Positions 16,577 through 25,695 of a stretch of DNA of 64,000 bases are shown here, piece after piece (position 1 is the first letter of the stretch; every line of letters starts with the position of its first letter). The stretch is from Granulosicoccus sp965214025 (GTDB lineage Bacteria > Pseudomonadota > Gammaproteobacteria > Granulosicoccales > Granulosicoccaceae): contig CBDCAW010000012.1 of assembly GCA_965214025.1 (NCBI GenBank), positions 1 through 64,000 on the forward strand, written 5' to 3'. The notes under the pieces were generated by a model, which did no database searches, was not told where the DNA came from, and saw only the letters and a program-made list of their open reading frames with translations. A program made the position numbers and the translations under genes.

Positions 16577-17554
16577 TCAGGCATTCATCGCCGAGGCCGC
16601 CTGCCGATCGGCGTGGTACGACGAACGCACCATCGGGCCGCTGGCCACATGCGAGAAGCCCATCGCCTGCCCCACCCGCGCCAGTTCATCGAATTCATCC
16701 GGATGCACGAACCGGGCGACCGGCAGATGCGACATGCTCGGCTGCAGGTACTGGCCAAGTGTGAGCATGTTTACCTGATGCTCGCGCAGGTCGCGCATTA
16801 CAGCATGCACCTCTTCGATCTCCTCACCCAGGCCCAGCATCAGGCCGGACTTCGTCGGCACGTCGGGGTTACGCGCCTTGTGGGCCTCGAGCAGGTCGAG
16901 AGACCAGTGGTAGTCGGAACCGGGGCGGCATTGCTTGTAGAGCCTCGGCACGGTTTCCAGATTGTGATTGAACACATCGGGCGGGTGGTTCGCACATGCA
17001 TCCAGGGCACGCTCCATGCGACCACGGTAGTCCGGCACCAGCACCTCGATCTGAATACCCGGGCAGGCTTCCCTGACAGCGGCGATGCACGCGTCGAAAT
17101 GCCCGGCGCCACCATCACGCAGATCATCGCGGTCGACCGAGGTGATCACCACATAGCTCAACCCGAGCTGGCCGATGGCCTTGGCGAGGTTCGCGGGCTC
17201 GTTCGGGTCCAGCGCATTCGGACGCCCGTGTGCCACATCGCAGAACGGGCAACGCCGTGTGCAGATATCGCCCATGATCATGAAGGTGGCCGTGCCGTGG
17301 CTGAAGCACTCGCCCAGGTTCGGGCAACCGGCCTCCTCGCACACGGAAGACAACTTCAGCTCCCGCATCAGGCGCTTGATTTCCTGCACGCGCGGGTTGT
17401 TGTGCACCCGCGAGCGAATCCACTCGGGCTTCTTCAAGCGCGTGGTCTGGGGCGCGATCTTGATCGGAATGCGCGCCAGCTTGGTCGCGCCACGCTGATG
17501 GCCGTCCGGATCCTGACGGGACGGAGCGATGTAGGACGGAGCAGTGTTTTCCAT
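16577..17554 (-). CDS. lipA: Lipoyl synthase
   Basis: Radical-SAM enzyme that inserts two sulfurs into protein-bound octanoyl groups to make lipoyl cofactor. The 325 residues carry the auxiliary cluster cysteines Cys72, Cys77 and Cys83 ('CEEAGCPNLGEC') and the radical-SAM cluster Cys98, Cys102 and Cys105 ('CTRRCPFCD'). 'TSVDRDDLRDGGA' and the C-terminal 'VASGPMVRSSYHAD' are also typical. Length is normal. It is the last gene of the mltB-rlpA-dacA-ybeD-lipB-lipA block, separated from lipB by 153 bp that contain a stem-loop. Confidence 0.98.
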   Translation of the reverse strand: MENTAPSYIAPSRQDPDGHQRGATKLARIPIKIAPQTTRLKKPEWIRSRVHNNPRVQEIKRLMRELKLSSVCEEAGCPNLGECFSHGTATFMIMGDICTRRCPFCDVAHGRPNALDPNEPANLAKAIGQLGLSYVVITSVDRDDLRDGGAGHFDACIAAVREACPGIQIEVLVPDYRGRMERALDACANHPPDVFNHNLETVPRLYKQCRPGSDYHWSLDLLEAHKARNPDVPTKSGLMLGLGEEIEEVHAVMRDLREHQVNMLTLGQYLQPSMSHLPVARFVHPDEFDELARVGQAMGFSHVASGPMVRSSYHADRQAASAMNA

Positions 17555-17624
17555 AGGGTCAGTCTATCTCAAGAACGCGTGCGGCCCATGTAATGGGGAA
17601 CCGTCATTTTCGGGCGTCATGACA

Positions 17625-17650
17625 CTCTTGCCGAAAACCTGCGGCAAGAG
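17625..17650. promoter_or_regulatory. Perfect 9-bp inverted repeat in the lipB-lipA gap
   Basis: CTCTTGCCG (17625-17633) and CGGCAAGAG (17642-17650) are exact complements around an 8-base loop. There is no T-run on either strand, so it could be an mRNA hairpin affecting lipA expression or a protein-binding palindrome. Confidence 0.45.
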
Positions 17651-17707
17651 AGTGATCAGTATGCGAACAACCGTGGATGTCGATATCGACGCCACAAGAG
17701 TATATTT

Positions 17708-18358
17708 TCACGATAGTTCTACGAGTTCCGCCTGCAACGTACTCACCAGAACAGGAGAAATATCGGCAACGGTGCAAACTTTGCCCAGGGCCATCAGGCT
17801 GGTCACCTGCAGGCCGGAATAGCCACAGGGGTTGATGCCGCTGAACGGTGCGAGGTTCACGTTCACGTTCAGCGCCAGGCCATGATACGTACACCCGCGA
17901 CGTACTCGCAGGCCGAGCGCGGCGATCTTGGCATCCTTCGCCACTCCCTCACTGACGTAGACACCCGGCGCGTCGCGTCGTCCGGACGTCTGAACGCCTT
18001 GCAAGCCCAGACAGGCGATCACGGCGTTCTCCAGCCGGATCACGAGTTCGCGAATACCGAAGCCGGCGCGCTTCAGGTCGAACAGGATGTAGACGACCAG
18101 TTGACCGGGGCCGTGATAGGTCACCTGGCCCCCACGGTCGGTCTGCACTACGGGAATGTCGGCAGCGTTCAGCAGATGCTCCGGCTTGCCCCCCTGACCT
18201 TGAGTGTAGACCGGTGGATGTTCGACTACCCAGAGTTCATTCGGCGTGTCGGCATCGCGCGTATCGGTGAATGCGCGCATGGCCTGCCACGTGGGCAGGT
18301 AATCGCACAGGCCGAGCTGGCGAACTTCACATCCGGCGCCTGTCATCCGTCGGCCCAT
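17708..18358 (-). CDS. lipB: Octanoyltransferase
   Basis: Transfers octanoate from ACP to lipoyl domains, giving the substrate of LipA. The 216 residues contain 'RGGQVTYHGPGQLVVY', the acyl-binding Cys178 in 'GINPCGYSGL' and Lys144 in 'DAKIAALGLRVRRG'. The 34-residue Lys-Cys spacing equals that of E. coli LipB (K135/C169). ATG 18358 was chosen, 13 bp after ybeD; a second ATG at 18346 is possible. The longer open frame upstream overlaps ybeD and is not conserved. Confidence 0.96.
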   Translation of the reverse strand: MGRRMTGAGCEVRQLGLCDYLPTWQAMRAFTDTRDADTPNELWVVEHPPVYTQGQGGKPEHLLNAADIPVVQTDRGGQVTYHGPGQLVVYILFDLKRAGFGIRELVIRLENAVIACLGLQGVQTSGRRDAPGVYVSEGVAKDAKIAALGLRVRRGCTYHGLALNVNVNLAPFSGINPCGYSGLQVTSLMALGKVCTVADISPVLVSTLQAELVELS

Positions 18359-18371
18359 GGACGCTCGGCGC

Positions 18372-18650
18372 TCAAAGCGTGAACAGCACCCGCTCTTCGG
18401 CCTGCAAGGCCCTGTAGATGGCTTCGAGCTGTGCCTGATTCTCGGCCATGAAGTGCACACGTACCGACATGTATTTGCCGGCACTGCTGACGTGAGTGGT
18501 CACGTCGGTTAGCCCTCCCGGAACATGCGGTTTCACCAGATCGACCACGAACGCCTCGAAGTCCGGTGTATGCAGCCCCATCGCCTTGATCGACATCGCC
18601 TCGGGGAAGTCGATCAGTGAAGGTTGTCCTTGTAGATCGGGTTCGGCCAT
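18372..18650 (-). CDS. ybeD: YbeD family protein (DUF493)
   Basis: 92 residues, about the usual length for the small DUF493/YbeD fold, which resembles an ACT-like regulatory domain. 'IDFPEAMSIKAMG' near the N-terminus and 'HVSSAGKYMSVRVHFMAE' are family features. Its constant position between dacA and lipB in gammaproteobacteria suggests a link to lipoate or wall metabolism, but no reaction is established. It lies 13 bp before lipB. Confidence 0.92.
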   Translation of the reverse strand: MAEPDLQGQPSLIDFPEAMSIKAMGLHTPDFEAFVVDLVKPHVPGGLTDVTTHVSSAGKYMSVRVHFMAENQAQLEAIYRALQAEERVLFTL

Positions 18651-18719
18651 CGGTGCCTCCTGGCGCGGAAAATACTCTCTTGAAGCGTGTGGAGGCTGCG
18701 TAGCCTCCGTGTGATCCGA

Positions 18720-19952
18720 CTAATCGAAATACCGCATGATCGAGTCTTTCATGCGCAGAAACATGCCGCCTTCCTCGACCTTTCGCAAGGCCAGCAACGG
18801 TACCTCGCCGACGATCTCGTCTTCCGCCTTCAGTACGGTCCTGCCCAGTTCCTGCCCGATGCGCGCCGGCGCTTCGATATCCTCGCTGAGCTGGACCGTG
18901 CTCTTGAGATCATCGAAGGCATCGCGTGGCAGCGTCACGTACAGGTCTTCCGCCACACCCAGTGGCACCGAGGGTTGCTTCCCCATCCAGATACGTGCCT
19001 CCGAGATCGTCTCGCCGGCCACATAGATGCGCTCGGTACGATAGAAGCGAAAACCGTAATTGAGCAAACGCTGGCTTTCGGCCATGCGCGTCTTGTCACT
19101 GGCCGCGCCCACCACGATGCTGATCAGCCGCATCCCGTCGCGCAGGGCCGAGGCGACCAGGCAGTAGCCCGCCGCCTCGGTGTGCCCGGTCTTCATACCA
19201 TCGACCGTTTCATCGCGCCACAGCAGGCTGTTGCGGTTGCTCTGTTTGATGTCGTTGAAGGTGAATTCCTTCTCCGCGTAGATGGCGTAGATGTCGGGGT
19301 ACTCGGTGATCATGGCCCGCGCGAGAATGGATAGGTCGCGCGCGGTGGTGTAGTGATCCGGGGCCGGCCAACCGGAGGCGTTGACGTAGTTGGTGTTGTC
19401 CATGCCGAGACGTTCCGCCGTGCGGTTCATCATGTCGGCGAAACCGGGTTCGCTGGCGGCGATGTGCTCGGCCAGCGCAACGCTCGCATCGTTGCCCGAT
19501 TGCACCATCAGGCCGCGTAGCAGGTCTTCCACGTTCACCAGCTTGCCGGCCTCGGCGAACATGCGCGACCCCTGCATCGCCTGGGCCGCGTCACTGATCA
19601 TCACGGGCTCTTCCATCGAGATGCTGCCACGCTCCAGCTCGCTGGCCACGACATACGCTGTCATGATCTTGGTCAGGCTGGCAGGCTCGATGCGCTGGTC
19701 GGTGTCCTTCTCGGCCAGCGTGCGACCACTCACGTGATCGATCAGCAGGTAGCTTGTCGCCGCCAGCTGCGGCGGTGCGGGCAATGGTGCGCTCGCCGCC
19801 TGGGCCGCCGGCGACGTGAACAGCACGGCCATCGGGATGGCGACCGCAAATACGGCGCATCTCAACAGGGTTCTGGATACCGCTACCAGCGCGACGACAG
19901 GTAAGGAGCTGCGCCGGCACGGCACGGTGGACAACGAAGAATTCATCAGCAT
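18720..19952 (-). CDS. dacA: D-alanyl-D-alanine carboxypeptidase (PBP5/6 type)
   Basis: Periplasmic penicillin-binding protein that trims the terminal D-Ala of peptidoglycan pentapeptides. 410 residues: signal peptide to about residue 52, acyl-enzyme Ser92 and Lys95 in 'SLTK', 'SGN' in 'VQSGNDAS', and 'KTG' in 'GMKTGHTEAAG'. After the catalytic domain comes the PBP5 C-terminal beta domain and a likely amphipathic membrane anchor ('MFLRMKDSIMRYFD'). It follows rlpA and precedes ybeD, as in E. coli. The long leader (about 30 residues before the hydrophobic core) leaves the start uncertain. Confidence 0.95.
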   Translation of the reverse strand: MLMNSSLSTVPCRRSSLPVVALVAVSRTLLRCAVFAVAIPMAVLFTSPAAQAASAPLPAPPQLAATSYLLIDHVSGRTLAEKDTDQRIEPASLTKIMTAYVVASELERGSISMEEPVMISDAAQAMQGSRMFAEAGKLVNVEDLLRGLMVQSGNDASVALAEHIAASEPGFADMMNRTAERLGMDNTNYVNASGWPAPDHYTTARDLSILARAMITEYPDIYAIYAEKEFTFNDIKQSNRNSLLWRDETVDGMKTGHTEAAGYCLVASALRDGMRLISIVVGAASDKTRMAESQRLLNYGFRFYRTERIYVAGETISEARIWMGKQPSVPLGVAEDLYVTLPRDAFDDLKSTVQLSEDIEAPARIGQELGRTVLKAEDEIVGEVPLLALRKVEEGGMFLRMKDSIMRYFD

Positions 19953-20119
19953 TTACAAGGCAGCGGAATGCGCGGCGGGGGCCCGCAACGATCATCACGC
20001 CATCAGTGTAGTTTACTCGACACGAAGTGAAAGCTGAATACGCCCACCGGCCTACTTCACAGCCGAGACGACAGCGCCCGGCACGGTATCGTCAGATGAC
20101 CCTTCCGGGCTGCAGGCCT

Positions 20120-21193
20120 TCAATGCAGGCGCTGCGTCTCATACCCTTCCAGGCCCATGCCCGCCAGTGTGTCGAGTGTGTCGAGCACCTGCTGGTCGTT
20201 GTCGAACGGGCCGATGTGTACCCGGAAGATGTCACTGCCAGGTTGATGCTCGCTCGGTTCCCGCGCTACCCGGGCCGGCGATGTCAGCCGATCGGTCAAC
20301 TGATCGAGCAGAGAACGGGCATTGCCGTCATCATGGAAGGCACCCACCTGTATGTAGCGACGCCTGTCGCCTGCAGGTTCATCGGCCAGCTCGGCCTGAC
20401 CGGCTGAAGACTCGGCAGGCGCTGACTCGGCTGCCGATGGCTCGGCCGAGGGTACCGGTGCGGGATCCACCACCGCAGGGGCGTTCGCACTCGCCTCCTC
20501 CACATGCACACTCAGCGCCTCGATCGAGACGTTCGCCGTGCCGCTTTGCGTCATGTCGAGCTGCTGGGCGGCGGCGAACGAGAGATCGATGACCCGGTCC
20601 TCGACGAAGGGGCCACGATCATTGACCTTGACGACCACCTCACGGCCATTGTCCAGGTTCGTGACCTGTACGAAGGTCGGGATCGGCAGGTGCTTGTGGG
20701 CGGCGGTCAGCTCGTGCATGTCGTAGGCTTCGCCACTGGAGGTGGGCCGGCCGTGAAACTTCCGCCCATACCACGATGCCTGACCCTCTTCCCGAAAACC
20801 GGCCGCGCTGTCGAGCACCCGATAGCTCTGGCCGAACACGGTGTATTCATCGGGGTTGCCCTGACGCGACTTCGGCAGGTCTGTGACTGTCTGGGTAGCT
20901 GAGCGACCGGCCAGGATCAGGTCCCCGGGTCCATCGCCGTGAACCGCATCCAGAACCCAGCTCGGCTGCTGCCCTGCGCCTGCAGGCGCCGACGGCCAGG
21001 TCGACGCCTGCGCAGCCGCACCGTCGTCGATGATGTAGGCCCGATTACCGACCCCGGTACACCCGGCCGCCACCGCCAGCAACAGAGGCGCTACGGGTAG
21101 TACCCAGATCGGCGTCGTCACTTGCAAAAGGCGGGCGAAGACCGGTGATCGCAGGCCGCGCGGACCGGCAAGCCGAGGCAATTGCACGCTCAC
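20120..21193 (-). CDS. rlpA: Septal-ring lytic transglycosylase / SPOR lipoprotein RlpA
   Basis: Outer-membrane lipoprotein that acts on peptidoglycan lacking stem peptides at the septum. 357 residues: hydrophobic N-terminus with lipobox ending 'AAGC' near residue 44, and a double-psi beta-barrel domain at about 135-225 ('GQASWYGRKFHGRPTSSGE', 'VKVNDRGPF', 'RVIDLSFAAAQQLDM'). An Ala/Pro/Glu linker follows, then a C-terminal SPOR domain ('YIQVGAFHDDGNARSLLDQL', 'FRVHIGPF'). The start overlaps the mltB stop by 4 bases, indicating coupling of two transglycosylases. Confidence 0.94.
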   Translation of the reverse strand: MSVQLPRLAGPRGLRSPVFARLLQVTTPIWVLPVAPLLLAVAAGCTGVGNRAYIIDDGAAAQASTWPSAPAGAGQQPSWVLDAVHGDGPGDLILAGRSATQTVTDLPKSRQGNPDEYTVFGQSYRVLDSAAGFREEGQASWYGRKFHGRPTSSGEAYDMHELTAAHKHLPIPTFVQVTNLDNGREVVVKVNDRGPFVEDRVIDLSFAAAQQLDMTQSGTANVSIEALSVHVEEASANAPAVVDPAPVPSAEPSAAESAPAESSAGQAELADEPAGDRRRYIQVGAFHDDGNARSLLDQLTDRLTSPARVAREPSEHQPGSDIFRVHIGPFDNDQQVLDTLDTLAGMGLEGYETQRLH

Positions 21194-22308
21194 AGCCGGG
21201 TTTCCTTGAGCTCCTCACTGAGCTGTGACACGGCCATCGCGTACAGGGCACTGTGGTTGTAGCGTGTGATGCTGTAGAAATTTTGATGTCCGACCCAATG
21301 CTCGTCTCCGTCGGCACCCTCCAGGCGCATCACCGATACCGGTGCCTCGCCAGCAAGCGGCAGCCCCAGCGTGCTCACGCGTTGCGGATCGACGCTCGGC
21401 TCGAGCGAATCGCTCAGCAACGCGTCGATCGAGTTGCCGAGGTCTGAATCCCGGCCGGCCACGTCGGCCGCGGACCACGCCGTGGCGATCGGGCCGCCGT
21501 TCTGCCAACCGTGCTCCGCGAGGTAGTTGGCCACCGAGCCGATCGCGTCACCGGGGCTGCCGAACAGATCGCGCTGGCCATCGCCATCGAAGTCGATCGC
21601 GTAGGCAAGGTAGCTGCTGCTGATGAACTGCGGCAGGCCCATGGCTCCGGCATAGCTGCCGACGATGACCTGCGGGTCGAGTTTCTCCTCGTGCGTGAGG
21701 CGCAGGAACTCGGCTAGCTCGCTGCGAAAGAAGTCGGCACGAGGTGGGTAGTCGAAGGCAAGGGTCGCCAGGGACGCCAGCACCTGGTAGCTGCCGGTAT
21801 AGCGTCCGTACCAGGTTTCCACACCGATGATCGCGGCGATGATTTCACGCGGTACCCCGAAGCGCGCCTCGGCATTCTTGAAGATGGCGGCGTGCTCGTT
21901 CAGAAACTTACGCCCGCGCTCGATCCGGCCCGGTTTGATGAAGATTGGCCGGTAATCCGCCCAGGTCAGCACACGCTCTGCCGGCGTGGAGATGGCATCG
22001 ACCACGCCCTGCAGCGGGCTGACGGAACCCAGCAAGGTCAGCACGCGCTCAGCGTCGAGACCTTGCGATTCCACCAGCTCGTCGGCGAACGCCTGTACCG
22101 CTTCACGCTCATCGAAAGGGGTGGTGCTGACGCGCGGTGCTGCCACCGCGCTACCGGTGGCAATGACCAGGCCGGCCGCGACGCCGCCCAGAATGCCGAT
22201 TCTCACCGTCGCCGCCAGGTTCCCTGCATACCTTGCGACACAGGGCCCCCAGGCGCACGCGCGTCCTTTGCCAACCGTACTCAACTGCCTTTCGCTACCG
22301 CTCACCAC
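21190..22308 (-). CDS. mltB: Lytic murein transglycosylase B
   Basis: Cleaves the glycan strand of peptidoglycan, forming 1,6-anhydromuramic ends. 372 residues with an N-terminal hydrophobic segment ('IGILGGVAAGLVIATGSAVA'), the catalytic Glu in 'IIGVETWYGRYTG', 'ASLATLAFDYPPRADFF', 'GSYAGAMGLPQFISSSY' and 'NFYSITRYNHSALYAMAV'. The start is GTG; AGGAG 7 bases upstream decides it. A canonical lipobox is not obvious, so it may be soluble or signal-anchored rather than a lipoprotein. First gene of the wall/lipoate block. Confidence 0.95.
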   Translation of the reverse strand: MVSGSERQLSTVGKGRACAWGPCVARYAGNLAATVRIGILGGVAAGLVIATGSAVAAPRVSTTPFDEREAVQAFADELVESQGLDAERVLTLLGSVSPLQGVVDAISTPAERVLTWADYRPIFIKPGRIERGRKFLNEHAAIFKNAEARFGVPREIIAAIIGVETWYGRYTGSYQVLASLATLAFDYPPRADFFRSELAEFLRLTHEEKLDPQVIVGSYAGAMGLPQFISSSYLAYAIDFDGDGQRDLFGSPGDAIGSVANYLAEHGWQNGGPIATAWSAADVAGRDSDLGNSIDALLSDSLEPSVDPQRVSTLGLPLAGEAPVSVMRLEGADGDEHWVGHQNFYSITRYNHSALYAMAVSQLSEELKETRL

Positions 22309-22381
22309 CCTCGAACTCCTCTCGGTTGCCTTGACGGATCTATGTGTCCTGGTGCATAGCCGGTGCCAGGCTCATGGCGTG

Positions 22382-23101
22382 TCATCTGACATCGAACCAG
22401 TCGACTGGCTTACCACCCTGACTCTGAAGATAGTCGTTCGCGCGAGAAAAGTGACGACAGCCGTTGAAACCCCGATGGGCGGACAGTGGCGAGGGATGAG
22501 GTGCGGTAAGCACCAGATGGCGCTTCGCATCGATCACCTGGCCCTTCTTCTGTGCGTGGCTGCCCCAGAGAAAGAAAACGAGATGCTCCTGCTTCTCGCT
22601 GAGATGACGGATCACCGCATCGGTGAACAGTTCCCAGCCACGGCCCTGGTGTGAGGCCGCCAGGCCTTGCTCGACGGTCAATACGCTGTTGAGCAGGAAG
22701 ACACCTTGCCGGGCCCAGCCGCTCAGGCAACCCTGGTCACGTTCGGCCAATGGCGGTTGCCCACCGCCGATGTCAGCATCGATTTCCTTGAACACATTGC
22801 GCAGGGACGGTGGCGGACGCACCCCGCTCGGCACCGAGAAGCTCAGGCCATGAGCCTGACCGGGGCCGTGATAGGGATCCTGGCCCAGGATGACGACGCG
22901 CACTGCCGAAGGCGGGGTCAGCGCGAAGGCATGGAACCAGTCGCGTGAGTGCGGAAAGATCACGGCACGCTGCGCCTTGCGGGCAGCGAGGTAGCTGCGC
23001 AGCTCCTGCATGTGATCGGCGGCGAATTCGTCGGCAAGGACTTCGCGCCAGGCCGGGTCCATCGTGGGGCTACCGGGTTGGCTTTCGCGTTGACTGCTCA
23101 T
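22382..23101 (-). CDS. ung: Uracil-DNA glycosylase, family 1
   Basis: Removes uracil from DNA to start base-excision repair. The 239 residues contain the catalytic water-activating Asp75 in 'GQDPYHGPGQAHGLSFSV', then 'GVFLLNSVLTVEQG', 'FFLWGSHAQKKG' and the Leu-intercalation loop 'HPSPLSAHRGF'. Length is normal. It lies 73 bp upstream of mltB on the same strand, but is likely its own unit. A shortened start at ATG 23062 is possible but less likely. Confidence 0.97.
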   Translation of the reverse strand: MSSQRESQPGSPTMDPAWREVLADEFAADHMQELRSYLAARKAQRAVIFPHSRDWFHAFALTPPSAVRVVILGQDPYHGPGQAHGLSFSVPSGVRPPPSLRNVFKEIDADIGGGQPPLAERDQGCLSGWARQGVFLLNSVLTVEQGLAASHQGRGWELFTDAVIRHLSEKQEHLVFFLWGSHAQKKGQVIDAKRHLVLTAPHPSPLSAHRGFNGCRHFSRANDYLQSQGGKPVDWFDVR

Positions 23102-23259
23102 GCTCGATTGCTCATTCCAGGCATTCTAGTGCAATGAACCCGCAACGGCGAGTGGCAGTCGGGCAGGCGCTCGACGACAGGCCCTCACCGACAGGCGCTG
23201 AATAAAAGGGGTTATCATCAGCACTCGTTCATCGGCTAAGGGTCCGCCCCATCAATCGT

Positions 23260-25615
23260 TTGCATTTCCCCGCGGCGGCCCTGCTGTGTACGTTGTTCGC
23301 CTCAGGGCTGGCCCGGGCGGATCTGTGCCCGGCGCCCGCGTATGCCAGCGACGAGCCGGGCGAAGGCAGCGGTGCCTTGGGGGCTTTGATCGAGAACCCG
23401 GGAGCGCCTGTCGAGGCCACCGCGGATCGTGTCATCAGCGAAGCGGGCGAAATCTCCCTGCAGGGCAACACGAACCTCAGCTACCAGGGGCCGGCGCCTG
23501 GTCAGCGACAATGCGAAATACAATCCCGGGACCGGCGAGGTGGCGATCGACGGCCAGCTTGAGTTCCGCGGGCGCGGCATCGCGCTCGACAGCAACGATG
23601 CGCGCTTCGATCTCGACGACGAACTGTTCGATACCGGGCGTTCCGACTATGAACTGGACCTGAACGGCAAGCGCGCCACCGGCAGCGCAAACCGCATGTC
23701 GCGCAATGCCGCCGGGGAATTCCGGCTCGATGGCGCCACGTACTCCACCTGCCCGCCGGGCGATGAGAGCTGGAAAATTCTGGCGCGAACGATCACCCTC
23801 TACCCTGATCGCGGTTTCGGTCATGCCCGCGATATCCGTCTCCGGTTCAAGGGAGTGCCCATTTTCGCCATACCGGCGTTCAGCTTCCCGATCAGCTCGG
23901 CGCGCAAGACCGGGTTTCTCGCGCCAATCGTCGCACGCGGTGAGCGTACCGGCCTGGAGGTGTTGGTGCCGTGGTACTGGAATATCCGGCCGAACCTGGA
24001 TGCCACGTTCACACCGCGGTTGATGAGCAAGCGCGGCGCACAGATCAAGAGCGAGGTACGGTATCTTAATACCCAGGGTATCTGGACACTCGACGCCGAG
24101 TACCTGAACGATCGCGAGCTCGATGGCCGGAGCCGTAGCCTGTTGCAGCTCGACCAGAGCGGCAGCTTCAACGACCACTGGAGTTCGTTCATTTCAGCGG
24201 CTCAGGTATCGGACGATGACTATTTCGACGACCTGGGCGATAGTCTTCAGGTGGCCAGCATCACGCACCTCGAGCGCCTCGCCGAACTACGCTACAACGA
24301 CGATGTATTCGACGGTGTGGCGCGGTTGCAAAGCTTTCAGACGATCGATGAGGAAATCAGGCCCGAAGACAGGCCCTACCGGCGCCTGCCTCAACTCAAG
24401 CTCAATGGGCTGACGCCGACCCGCCGGTTCGGACTGCTCGGTGGTTTCGACAGTGAATACGTCTACTTCGATCGCAACACCGGCGTGACCGGTTCGCGCA
24501 TCGACCTGCAGCCCGGAGTCTCATTGCCACTCGGTGGCGAGAGCTGGTTCGTCACGCCATCGATCAAGCAACGGCTCACCTACTACGAGCTCGACAATCG
24601 CGAAGCCGAGCAACCGAACAGCACCAGTCGCAGCCTCGGCATCTATTCGATCGACTCGGGACTGTTCTTCGACCGCCAACTCGACGATCAGGGCACGGCA
24701 CAGACACTCGAGCCGCGCTTGTATTATCTCTACGTACCCCATCGTGACCAGGATGCGCTGCCCAATTTCGACAGCAGCGCGTTCGACTTCAGCATAGCGC
24801 AGCTCTTTCGCGAGAACCGGTTCACGGGTGCCGACCGGGTCGCCGATGCCAACCAGTTGTCCATGGCAGCTGACCACGCGAATCATCGATGGCAACGACG
24901 GCAACGAGCCGCTACAGGCAAGCATCGGGCAAGTACTCTCTACTTCGATGAACGCCGTGTCAGCCTGGACCGTTTCGACAGGGCCCCAGCCGATGAAATC
25001 CTCGGTAACATACCTGTTACCGACGATGCCGATCCCGACCCTTCGGTACCCGACAGCCAACCGGATACGAGCGATGTCTCGGACATTGTCGGCGAGGTAT
25101 CCACCGAACTCGCCGACCACTGGATGGCGCGTGGCAACCGTGCAGTGGAATCCGGATACCAACGATACGATTCGGGCATCGCTGCTTCTCAGTTACAGGC
25201 CTGGCCCCGACCGCATCGTCAATGTATCGCATCGACGGGTGAATCGCAGCGACGCAACCCTTGCACCGGCGATCCCGGCAGCCGACGAACAGAGCCTTGA
25301 ACTGCTCGATGGCGACACCGAACAGGTGGATATCTCGTTCATCTGGCCGCTGTTCGAGCAGTACCGCCTGGCCGGTCGCTGGAACTACTCACTGGACGCG
25401 GGCACCAGCATAGAGTCGCTGGTCGGTGTCGAGTACGACAGTTGCTGCTGGGGCCTTCCGCTTCGCCGCACGACGTTACATTTCCGGGGACGGTGCCGGG
25501 TCACGAGCGCAGTTTCTACCTGCAGCTTGTACTCAAGGGGCTCGCGCCACTGGGTCAGAACTACGGTGGGCTGCTCGAGAATGCCGTACTCGGTTATCGC
25601 GACGACTACGATTGA
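23260..25615 (+). pseudogene. lptD: LPS-assembly protein LptD, broken by about six frame changes
   Basis: Outer-membrane barrel that inserts lipopolysaccharide in the outer leaflet. The pieces together cover the protein: signal peptide ('LLCTLFASGLARA'), an OstA/LptA-like domain ('LVSDNAKYNPGTGEVAIDG'), the barrel ('FRENRFTGADRVADANQLS', 'LYFDERRV', 'GVEYDSCCW'), and the usual end 'ENAVLGYRDDYD' at the TGA 25613-25615. The reading frame must change near 23493, 24866, 24939, 25130, 25448 and 25505. Five changes are +1 and one is equivalent to -1. The start, TTG 23260, is uncertain. Since LptD is normally essential, local sequence error or a second intact copy must be considered. It precedes surA in the usual order. 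Confidence 0.85.
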
Positions 25616-25695
25616 AGAGCCTGTCGACCTGCTGCGCCAACACGGGTTTGGCCGCTCGGGGAGACAGACACCAGCGGCGCTTTCAGTTGAAGAAC

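Noticed and set aside
16613..17593. 326-codon open frame antisense to lipA
   Set aside because: It is the mirror of a GC-rich conserved gene; its protein is Arg/His/Leu-rich with no domain, while lipA on the other strand is unmistakable.
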